NCBI RefSeq assembly: GCF_032854445.1
Contig: NC_088299.1
Span: 6,733,001 to 6,797,000 of the forward strand
DNA length: 64,000 nt
Source: Liolophura sinensis
Taxonomy: Eukaryota; Mollusca; Polyplacophora; Chitonida; Chitonidae
Reading direction: 5' to 3'
Under the pieces are notes generated by a model that had not been told where the DNA came from, did no database searches, and saw only the letters and a program-made list of their open reading frames with translations. How positions within the stretch are numbered: position 1 is the first letter of the stretch; each line of letters starts with the position of its first letter. Positions 55,020 through 64,000 of this stretch are shown here, one piece after another. Made by a program: the position numbers and the translations under genes.

Positions 55020-58000
55020 GTAAAACCGTGGGACTGTCTTTTGAAAGTTAATGCAACTTATTCAGAATTGTGATAATCTTGGCAAAGATGAAAATGGGAT
55101 GTACTTTGTCCAGAGCGAAATTATGAATTGTTTTTAGTCAGTGACACGGTATTTGGTGCTTGCACTCGTTAAAGATGAATTCAGTCCAAAAGATCTGAAG
55201 TATTTTATTTCTGATGTTCGTCGTGGTCTATGGGAGCATTTGCGTATTATGTACGAGGATAACCCTGGTTATCTTGTATAGACTTTAAAGCTTTACCGAC
55301 ATTCTTCCGCAACTTAGGGCTTTCACAATGTTTTTAAAAATCGTATCCGGTGTAATCAGTTTGTAAGAAATACGTATTTGACACCAGTAAATAATCGAAA
55401 GAGACCTTTTTATTCTACTACATATATATAGCTTTTTATGTGATTTGTTTTATAGCATATATATTGTTACATTATACTGGTTTGGGCGATCTCCTTCCAG
55501 GAAAATGCCCACTGTTTGAGCGCCTAGTAACAAGCAGGAAAACACTACGCAGCATCGATTTGGGACAACCGGTGTGTGAAAAGCAAAACTTCGTGTATGG
55601 TAAGTCGGTCTGTTGTCCGTTGTGAAGCTGGGCAATCATGTACAATATGACGAAAACAGTTTGATAACATATTGATTTTAAACTTTGTGACAGCTAGCTT
55701 TGTAGAACGTAGGACAAATTGTGGTGAATTCGTACTATGCGCTGGTGTTATGTAGTCCGGCAAAATAGTAACAGATTTGGACATTGTCTTCAGGTAAGAC
55801 GGCAAAAACTGTAACAAATTCTTAACCATATATATGGTTGTGTTCATTAGACACTGACTTTTGATAACCCACCAACAACTGTAACAAATTCTTAACAATA
55901 TATATGGTCGTTTTCATTAGACACTGACTTTTGATAACCCACCAACAACTGTAACAAATTCTTAACAATATATATGGTTGTTTTCATTAGACACTGACTT
56001 TTGATAACCCACCAACAACTGTAACAAATTCTTAACCATATGTATGGTAATTTTCCTTGAACGCTGACTTTTGGTAACCCAGCAAAAACTGTAACAAATT
56101 CTTAACCATATCTATGGTTGTTTTCACTGGACACAGATTTCAGGTAACAGCTGTTGTAACTTCTTGTTTTCCTTGGACATTGACTTTCGGTAATCAAGGA
56201 AAAAGTGTAGAAAATTCTTGATTATGTATATGGGTGATCACATAGAGGATATTGCACAGTGAATGTTGAATACCATAAACTTCTAGTGAGAGGTGGAAAT
56301 GATAACCCACGAGACGCCTTTCACGAGAACAATATTTATGGTATTCAACATTCAGGGGCAATATTCTATTTATTATTTATACCCTGACATTTTCTCTACA
56401 TGTATATCAATACGTATCAATTTATCTTTTGCATCCGTTAAAATAAATAAGCAATGTGCGATCTTCCTCGCATTTCTGATTTTATTCATACGCGCTGCAA
56501 TTTCATTCACGCCCGCGCTCACAAAACCTTTTTACAGTTTTAAACGTTGTCTGTAAGTAATTATACATTGTACAAAGGTTCTTAATGCTAATGTAATACA
56601 GGTACTTACGTAAATTAAGCAGATTTCCTACCTCTTTTTTGGCGAACTATACATTGTATAAAGTAGTTCCGGCAAGGTCAACTGTGGGTCATGGGTCAAG
56701 ATCTCCAGCAGGGTAATGGCAAAATGCTATAACAAAAGTGATATATAACTAGTGGAGATATTGTTTTTATCAGTGAAGGAAATGCTGGGATTTTGCTGAT
56801 GTATAAATAATAAAATATTGAAAATTCACCATAAGTAACCTAGCAAAAACTAACAATACCTTACCATATATACATGAAGCTGCTTTCGTTGAACACTTCG
56901 TCGTCATATGACTGAAAAATTGTTGAGTACGACTTTAAACCCCAAGCACTCACTCGTTGAACACTAACTCAATGTAACCTAACAGAAATTGTAACAAACT
57001 CTTGACCGTAAGTATGTTTCTTTTTTGATGGGTTTTTTATTCTTTTTTTTAGTTTTATACTAATACTGATGTTTGTATAACCTAGCTAACAAACTGTTAT
57101 CTAAATGGTTGCTTTGTTTGAACGTTGGCTTTATGTAGATTGTAGGACAACATGTCATCTTTACATTACGGATACTTACTTACTGATCAGTGGTTTCTGT
57201 AATCTCCATTTCCATTTTTTATTCACCATAAACCTTAAATTAAGTACATAAGTATACATGAGTAATACATTAGGCGGGAATAAAACTCACAAGAGCTTGT
57301 CCTATCCCATGATAGTAATAATGATAAGTAAAATGTTATGTAATAGAGTATATACATAGATTAATGGTAATGGTGATATAACATTGTGACATATATATAC
57401 ATACATGGTAACAAACAATTGTTCGCAACCAGGAAGCATAAAAGATGTTGGAAACCTTAGGATGAACTTTAGGGAACTTTTTTTGGTCATTAACCTACAA
57501 AAGCAACCAAAATGTGTCTTAATCAAATTGCTCAAGGAGATATAATTTAAGTCTGGATTTAAAAAGAGATGTGGAATTTATAATACGAAGAGTGGTGGAT
57601 GGTTTATTCCATTCTCGATGGCAAATTGTTCTTAATGACAAGTACAAGTTCGTTCTGTACATAGGTCTATTATAATCCAATCGAGTTGCTCTAGTCACAT
57701 AGTGATCGGTAGCAGATTGTTTTAACAGATAAGTTTCGAAGCTATGAGGAATAAGTTCGTGATGATAAAAAAAGGCTTGTGTCCTAAGAGTGATAGAGTT
57801 AGAATGTTCATCTCTCGCAGTGGCAAGATGGATAGTTGACGGAACAAAGACACCTTTGCACTAATATAGTCGATATGGGAAATCCAGTTAAGTTTGGAAG
57901 TGAAGACCATTCCAAGAAATTTGAATTTATATAATCTTTCTATTCCATTGTCACATATTTTAAGAGAGGGTGGTGAGTTTATTTTCTTTTTAGTGAGAGT

Positions 58001-60543
58001 GGTTATGGGAAGATATTTTGTCTTCGTAATGTTCAGGGATTGGCGGTTACAGCAGAATCAAGTATGAAGTTTTTCAAGTTCAATGGACATAGTATTATAG
58101 AGATCATTTATATTATGAGAGGAGTAAACTGTGCTGGTATCATCTGCAAATAAAAGAAAATGAAGAAGGTTAGATACATGAGAGATATCGTTGATATAAA
58201 GTAAGAACAAGAAAGGTCCTAAAATAGAGCCTTGTGGAACTCCACATTGTACAGATTCAGTTGATTATAAAGTGTCAGAAAACGATACACACTGAGTTCT
58301 ATTATATAAATAACTTCTAAACCAAGAGTTAATTATGCCTCTAAAACCATAGTATCCAAGTTTACGCAAATGTATGGCATGATTTACTGTATCGAATGCC
58401 TTCTCCTGCTAGCTTCTCCTGCTTTGTATACAGGGGGACACTTTAGCAAGTTTCATGTAGTCAGGAACTTTGCCTGATACGTAAGTTAATAATATGTGAC
58501 AGAGGGGCAGAAATGTGATCGGAGACAAGTTTAACAACTGGCATTCGAATTCAAACATTCAAATGTGACTATACTGTACAGTTTGTTGGTGAGATCCGCA
58601 GTCGACGTGATTATCGTTATTTTGTCGTCATGAGTTTTCACATAAATTTTACCATCACGTGACCAGGCAAATATAACTTGAGAGTTTTCATTAGCAGATT
58701 TTGATAGGGACTGATTTTGTCGAGTGAGGTCCTCGCGTATTACACTTTGTTACTTCTAGATAATTTTACAATTACGCCCCGTGGGTTAGACTGAGAGTTG
58801 GGACGCAAGGGGCCGAGTCTATGCGCAGTACTTATATCAGTTGTTTTGGTAGTCATCCCCAATTTGTTGTTTAGAAGTTCAACAACTTTCTCAGAACAGT
58901 CAGCTAACGTTTCTGTCTTCTCGTCACCCTGAATTCCAGAAATTCGGACGCCTCTTCGTGTGTATCGTTCAAGACCATTGTGATGTTTACATACATCATC
59001 AAGTACATTCTTTACCCGGTTCAGTTCTTCACAGTCTTTCTCTCGCTCCGAGACCACAATGCTTTGTCCTCCCTTGAGGCGTCATTTTCTTGTTCGAGGT
59101 GGAATATTCTATTTTCTTGCTGGTCAATTTTCTCCGTAAGTGTTTTTATAATACGGCTCTCACTCACCTCAAGTTCTTTTCTCAGCATAACAGCCGTCAC
59201 AACATAATTCAGTTTGTCGACAATGGTGTTAAGATGCTCCTCGACTGTCATGGTACCTTTTTCACCTTTTCCCAGGAGGTTTACTCATTGTAGCAAGAGA
59301 ATGGTCATTAGAGCTCCGCGAACAAATAATTCGACATCTAGCTTAAGATTTGGTCTTAGTTTTAGATTTGTTCAGTTCCATTCCCAGTTGAAATAGCTAA
59401 TGTATGGTAAGTCAGCAGCTGGCCACAAGTTCGGGTTGCATAGGTAGACCGGTTTGACAAGTTAGGGAAACCGTGTGCATGACCTGTGTCAGCATGGATG
59501 GATTACCTCATCTTATCTGCCTCCAGCCGTTGATCAGGATCTGTAGACTATATTTTCAAAATATGAATAAATTTAGCCCACCTTCATAATAGTTTACAGT
59601 TGTGTAGATGATTCATTTTCGGTCAGTATCTTCGGATGGAAGGAGCCAGTCTTAGCCATCGTCATGATAGTATAGGTACGGAGCAAATATTTAGTGTCAC
59701 CATTCGGCCGCCATGTTGTCTCCAGACAAAATGTCATCAATTAATACCCTAGTGTTGTTTTCTTTGTGTAGTAAGAGACTAAATATAATCCAGTTTCCCT
59801 CTTCCTGTGTGTTCTAGTGATTGAAGGAGTGGCGTCTTTTCCAATCGGTCACGGTCCGCCAGCTCGATTATGTGATACACATATATAGGTTGTCTTCATA
59901 ACCAGCCTTCAAACATTTTGTAATGAAGGTTTTATTTATTTATTTATTTATTTATTATTTTATAATAATCTTTTAAGCGAGTTTTTAAAACATCATTATT
60001 ACAATTCCGTTGTCTGTTCGTCAGCGTTCTATGTTACTGTACAGAAGATCATGGAGCTACCGAACTCGGAATCTCGGACAGCAGAGATAACAATTGGCAC
60101 TGGGATTAAAATAGGTATGTAGTGAATAGGCCTACAGTTTTGGCACTGACATGTTTTCATTTAAGACACAGCACCTATTTCTCTGTTATACGAATTTTGC
60201 CCTTCTGAATCACATTGCTGTCCGGACTTTGCATTATAAAATAGAATCTGAAAGTACTTTAATTTTTTTTAACATCTAACGTTAAAGCTTCCCATACGTG
60301 TACAACATAAATTTTTAACAGACCTAATTTATTTTTAAGGCAAATATATATTTTATCTTAAAAGAGAGATTCAACAAAAGCCCTAAGAATATCGTGGGTC
60401 ATGTGTTATTTAGGTGATCGACAGATTCATCGCAATACTCGTGCCGTTGTAAGCTTATCACGTGACTGTCCTTGGCCAGATGTACAGAAAAGCAAGCACT
60501 ACCTGATTTTTACCGACCAAGCCCTGAAAGCACATGGTCTAAG
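54455..60543 (+). CDS. Copy 3: secreted coiled-coil/NTR-domain protein, exon 5 lost in gap
   Basis: Exons 54455-55019, 55501-55599, 60025-60114 and 60414-60543 have matching phases and encode the signal peptide, coiled coil, CSQC (same position as copy 2), KCPLFERLVTSRKTLRS, VCEKQNFVY, FYVTVQKIMELPNSES and SLSRDCPWPDVQ-SKHYLIF. The last exon, with the fourth NTR Cys and stop, should lie downstream of the intron-4 SINE where 200 N begin. Intron 2 is 4.4 kb and holds a 70-bp minisatellite and a minus-strand LINE. Copy 3 is the tandem duplicate of copy 2. It appears functional as far as can be read. Confidence 0.8.
55501..55599 (+). CDS. Copy 3 exon 2
   Basis: It lies between CTCCTTCCAG and GTAAGT and is 9 nt shorter than copy 2. 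It encodes the first two NTR cysteines. Confidence 0.87.
55790..56160. repeat. 70-bp minisatellite in intron 2 of copy 3
   Basis: TTGATAACCCACCAACAACT recurs at 55861, 55931 and 56001, with flanking degenerate units containing GTAACAAATTCTTAACCATA. About 5 units. Confidence 0.92.
56261..56356. other. Perfect inverted repeat (hairpin)
   Basis: GAATGTTGAATACCATAAA near 56262 and its reverse complement TTTATGGTATTCAACATTC near 56337, with a spacer of about 55 nt, in intron 2 of copy 3. Confidence 0.8.
56898..56954 (+). repeat. SINE tail insertion with 11-bp target duplication
   Basis: CGTTGAACACT stands on both sides (56887-56897 and 56955-56965). The 57-bp insert is the GACTGAAAAATTGTTGAGTA tail of the second SINE family. 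Absent from copy 2. Confidence 0.8.
57360..59725 (-). mobile_element. Degraded non-LTR retrotransposon (Jockey/CR1-like LINE) in intron 2 of copy 3
   Basis: Minus-strand reading gives an ORF1-like coiled coil (59251-59021) and RRM-like part (59057-58740: RRGVRISGIQGDEKTETL, ISTAHRLGPLRP). RT pieces follow: GKVPDYMKLAKVSP (about 58490), KAFDTVNHAIHLRKLGYYGF, QGSILGPFLFLLYINDI, LHFLLFADDTSTVYSS (about 58150) and LNWISHIDYISAKV (57890). The endonuclease and early palm are missing, so it has an internal deletion and is dead. Copy 2 keeps the empty site near 40635-40675. Confidence 0.8.
60025..60114 (+). CDS. Copy 3 exon 3
   Basis: It lies between GTTCGTCAG and GTATGT. It differs from copy 2 by only a few bases and encodes AEITIGTGIKIG at its end. 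Confidence 0.86.
60414..60543 (+). CDS. Copy 3 exon 4
   Basis: It lies between TGTTATTTAG and GTGAGA. It encodes RAVVSLSRDCPWPDVQ and SKHYLIFTDQALKAHGL. Confidence 0.86.
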
Positions 60544-61236
60544 GTGAGAGAATGTTAGTGAAGTGTAGCACAAGATGGAAAGTGTTTAAATAAATAGCCT
60601 TGTACTCGGATATAGGAAGCAGGCTGAAAAAAGATTTCAGTTTTTTTTATGACAAGACAGAATTTATTAACTTTACTGGGTAGAGGCTGACATTATAATG
60701 TCATGCCGTCACAGCTGACAATCAGGAGTGCTTGGCAAAATGAACGAGTGCTAATTATACAGTGTTCGAACACGAAAATTTAAGGAAAACATTGTGGACT
60801 CGAGGAAAAAATTCTTAGTAAACGGTGGTAACACAACATTCGGTCATGTGCTTCTGATATACTGGGGCTTTGCACATGAAGTTATAGTCTCAAAGGAATC
60901 ATTCTCGTAATTTTCAGTAAGTTATATTCTGTTTTGAAGTTCTAGTTAAAAGCATATATAACTGATGGATGCTGTATGAGTTGTAACACACATCTAATGC
61001 ATATCCGGGGAGCATTTGTATAGACTAAAATGAACATTGGACGCCGCTGAAATATTTAACTGTTGCCTGGAGTGTTTTAGAGTACGCATGTCACCATTTG
61101 ATCGACATTCGCATTTACTCTGACATCCACTATATCACCAGTGGAGAAGGACGGTCATGCGCAAATTATCGTAACTATTATGTTAAAGTCATGAAGTCTG
61201 CAAATGGGCTAACTTTTGAGCTTCTTCTGTTGTTAG

Positions 61237-61592
61237 AAACCGGACCCCGATGGCTCAAATGGTAGAGCATCCGATTCAGGGGCGGTAGATCTAGGGTCAA
61301 TCCTGGGTTGAGTCAAAAGAGGAAGTTGTAGTCTCCTCGCTTGGCGTTCAGCATGAATGGGATAGTGCAACGACTGGTTGACTCGTATCAGTATAATGGC
61401 TTGGGTAGGGCGGCTTACCTTCCTTCAGTAAGTCGTCCAGTAAAGCAGCACTGGATAAAAGGGCGGTGGAAATCCGTCCTGCAATAAAGAGGCACATTAC
61501 ACGTATACGTACCCCAAGAAAAAGAACTTCTTGGTCTTCATATGACCGAAAAAGTGTTAAGTATTAAAACCTAAGCACTCACTTATTCACCA
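61237..61592 (+). repeat. tRNA-derived SINE of the second family
   Basis: The head GATGGCTCAAATGGTAGAGC is an A box and AGGGTCAATCC a B box. The tail is ATATGACCGAAAAAGTGTTA to AACCTAAGCACTCACTT. Not a tRNA gene, as there is no cloverleaf 3' half. Confidence 0.8.
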
Positions 61593-61744
61593 CTCCATTG
61601 TTGGAAAATATTATGTCATGGGTATCAGCGACATATGCAGCTTAGAAACAACGAAAAGCATGTTGTTTTAAGGACAAGATTAAACATATTGAAAAGTTCA
61701 TTTTCTCCCTCGCTAAAGAGAGAATACAATTATTTTTTTGTTGG

Positions 61745-61918
61745 AGTCCTTCGTGGCCATCGCGAAGCAATGACCCAGGAGCTTCTCACCAATGCGGTCG
61801 CGGTGAGTTCAAGTCCACCTCATGCTGGCTTCTTCTCCGGTTGTACTTGGGAAAGTCTTTCAGTAACCTGTGGATAGTCGTGGATTTGCCCCGGTCTCTA
61901 GCCGGTTTCCTCCAACCA
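61745..61918 (+). repeat. V-SINE-like element cut by the gap
   Basis: Counterpart of the copy at 42780, ending in N at TCCTCCAACCA. Confidence 0.83.
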
Positions 61919-62118
61919 NNNNNNNNNNNNNNNNNNNNNNNNNNNNNNNNNNNNNNNNNNNNNNNNNNNNNNNNNNNNNNNNNNNNNNNNNNNNNNNNNN
62001 NNNNNNNNNNNNNNNNNNNNNNNNNNNNNNNNNNNNNNNNNNNNNNNNNNNNNNNNNNNNNNNNNNNNNNNNNNNNNNNNNNNNNNNNNNNNNNNNNNNN
62101 NNNNNNNNNNNNNNNNNN
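61919..62118. other. Assembly gap (200 N)
   Basis: Exactly 200 N, probably an arbitrary gap size. By comparison with copy 2 it replaces about 5.5 kb (42952-48417), including exon 5 of copy 3. Confidence 0.98.
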
Positions 62119-62161
62119 TGAATTTATGAACAGTTTCTAGCCTTAACACGATTTCTTTATT

Positions 62162-62285
62162 CGCGATTGCCGAACGTGAGATGGTCATGGGTTTCCCCCG
62201 GGCTATGCCCGGTTTCCTCCCATCATAATGCTGGCCACCATCGTATAAGTGAAACATTCTGAGTCCGATCAATAAATAAATAAAT
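62162..62285 (+). repeat. V-SINE 3' fragment, post-gap
   Basis: Duplicate of 48462-48588 with small deletions. Confidence 0.82.
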
Positions 62286-62375
62286 CATTCACGTATTAGT
62301 TTGTTTTTCTTTATTGCGATCAATCCAAGAAAATTAAAATGTGCCTCAGAATTGCTTACTCTCAAGTAAGTGATC

Positions 62376-62634
62376 TGATAAATTTAAAATGAAGTCTGTT
62401 GGGAAAGTGATGCTAGAATGTATTCTGTTATTGCAGCAGATTGTCCTGTCACAGTAGATTATTCTGCCATAGTAGATTATTCTGCTAAATAAAACACACA
62501 TAATAGTCTATTTATTCGACATTACCGTTATATTAGACTAATAGGATACTATCTTGAATTTGACACATTATATTATAATAGGAGAGTACCTTCTAGCATC
62601 ATTCAGACAAGAGTCCTTTTGTTAAAATTAACAG
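62376..62634. mobile_element. MITE-like element, post-gap copy
   Basis: Duplicate of 48676-48934 inside the near-identical post-gap segment. Confidence 0.7.
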
Positions 62635-62644
62635 AATTTGATTT

Positions 62645-62711
62645 ATTTGATTATTTATTTAATTGGTGTTTTACGCCGTACTCAAGAATATTTCTCTTAT
62701 ACGACGGATTT
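62645..62711 (-). repeat. V-SINE tail fragment, post-gap
   Basis: Duplicate of 48942-49008. Confidence 0.8.
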
Positions 62712-63904
62712 GTATAGTGAACGATGCACATATAGCCTCGGTCAGTCACAGTGCAGGTCACAAATACACGTATAGCTGAAATTCGAACTAATTATTGTTT
62801 CATGTTTGAACTGTATTAATTTAAATCAATGTACTTTCATTCCGAATGGTTTTTGTTTACAATGTCTCCTAAAATAATGGATTTTTTGTACAGGTATTTT
62901 GAAAAACTTCACTTTTCATTTGGATTTTCACGCTTGTTGACATGATTTTTGTTATAGTTAAAGGCAAAGGGCACTCTAAAATGAAGTATGTATTAGATGA
63001 AAGACTTAAAAACTGCCTAGGAAAATAGTTTGATAAATTTTTTTTACAGTTTGTTTGACCTAGTAAAATGCATTTAAATATATTATTCTGTGGTGGGTTT
63101 TTTCTGACCAACAATGCTACCAATGACGTCACATACGGTTGTTGCTACTTAACACACATTAGACTACTACATTTCATCGTTCAAAACACATATATACATA
63201 GATCTATGAATGTATTCAGCTTCGCCTTGATGCAATGTTGTGTAGTCCTCGTCAATCATGGGTAACCTATACATGGCAATGACATGTTTTAAAGCAGGTC
63301 GTAGGTCGATTTGCGATCGTAAGCAACTTGGTCCAACTAGACGCAGTCGAGCTACGCGTATGTCGAAATACTTTACAAAACCTTACAGTCGTGAGCAGCT
63401 GGCGGCGTCTGATCAGATAAGTTTCGGTGTACGTAGGTCGACTACGACTGGTGGCATCTGTAAGCAGAAACTTAGCAACGTGACTATCATGTAGAACTGT
63501 TGAGTCCGCAGTGTCGGTGATCGCAAGCGTGTGGAGATCGACTAAAACCAGCGTCCGATCGTATGCTCACAGTTGCTCCTAGTTGCTTGCGGTCGCAAAA
63601 ACCCAGTTGCTACCAGTAACAAGCTCGATCTACGCCCGGCTTTAAGCCATGTGCTTTTTCTGATTGGTCAACCTTCCTCAGTTCAAATCAGAGGGTCAGA
63701 TTGTGTCTAATTTTGGGGACGTATATTCAAAGTGTTGAAATAGATCGCACTTTGGATATATGAACAGATGCAATCAAAGTGCAACTAAGATACCTATTTT
63801 ATATCGACAACTTATATACTAGCATGGTACACTGATTTGAATACTGATTTTACTTGTTCGTTGTTATGACCTATACATCGCTTTAGTGCATGTTTGGAGC
63901 TATA

Positions 63905-64000
63905 TATTTATTTATTTATTTGATTGGTGTTTTACGCTGTACTCAAGAATATTTCACTTATACGACGGCAGCCAGCATTATGGTGGGAGGAAACCGGACA
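63905..64000 (-). repeat. V-SINE cut by the window end
   Basis: Duplicate of the start of the copy at 50205. Confidence 0.85.

Larger units (their letters stand above)
50160..61918. repeat. Segmental duplication, unit B (contains copy 3)
   Basis: Counterpart of unit A. It differs by two SINEs at its left end, the 48-bp array, the LINE insertion, a SINE tail at 56898 and absence of the 28-bp array. Confidence 0.85.
62119..64000. repeat. Near-identical copy of 48418 to about 50.3 kb
   Basis: Aligns along its full length with 48418 onward. The differences seen are mostly single-base indels (for example GCGGATTG/GCGATTG, ATGGGGTAA/ATGGGTAA, TTATTATC/TTATATC) and only a few substitutions. It carries the same SINE pieces and MITE-like element. 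Confidence 0.9.

Noticed and set aside
61245-61310. Possible tRNA gene
   Set aside because: A and B boxes are present but the cloverleaf 3' half is missing and the known SINE tail follows; it is a SINE head.

Overview
This is eukaryotic, intron-rich, AT-rich DNA, most likely from a marine mollusc (bivalve or gastropod). About 25 copies of a tRNA-derived SINE carry a V-domain-like core of the kind known from molluscan V-SINEs such as RUDI. Genes are split into short exons with GT/AG introns, and introns are full of minisatellites and transposons. Nothing here looks bacterial. The species cannot be named from the sequence alone.

Region 1 (1 to 7.6 kb) is mostly non-coding: a TA microsatellite, SINE copies and one possible orphan terminal exon near 5.7 kb. 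Region 2 (7.7 to 21.1 kb) holds one plus-strand gene. I could assemble it as nine phase-compatible exons (407 codons plus stop) encoding helix-loop-helix, then HMG box, then CW-type zinc finger. HLH plus HMG box is the hallmark of the meiotic-entry regulator MEIOSIN (BHMG1) and its partner STRA8. A CW finger, a histone H3K4-methyl reader in other proteins, is not part of the vertebrate protein as I know it. Introns 3, 4 and 7 and the presumed 3' UTR each contain different tandem arrays, and intron 7 also holds a large palindromic foldback element. Region 3 (21.4 to 24.1 kb) is two related minisatellite arrays.

Region 4 (25.8 to 64 kb) is a tandem gene family. Three copies (starts at 30431, 37392 and 54455) and one decayed copy (27.07 to 28.79 kb) encode a secreted protein: signal peptide, coiled coils, a CSQC motif, then a C-terminal netrin-like (NTR/C345C-type) domain spread over exons 2 to 5. 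Copy 2 is intact on paper (347 aa). Copy 1 has a one-base insertion at the end of exon 1. Copy 3 has exons 1 to 4, and its exon 5 falls in a 200-N assembly gap (61919 to 62118). Copies 2 and 3 lie in a segmental duplication of about 13 kb, of which copy 1 and the decayed copy are older relatives. Intron 2 of each copy carries its own minisatellite grown from a common ancestral unit of about 70 bp. A degraded Ty3/gypsy element sits in intron 4 of copy 2, and a degraded LINE sits in intron 2 of copy 3 only.

After the gap, 62119 to 64000 repeats 48418 to about 50.3 kb almost perfectly. The differences are mostly single-base indels, so an assembly artefact or a very recent duplication must be considered before copy number in this locus is trusted.
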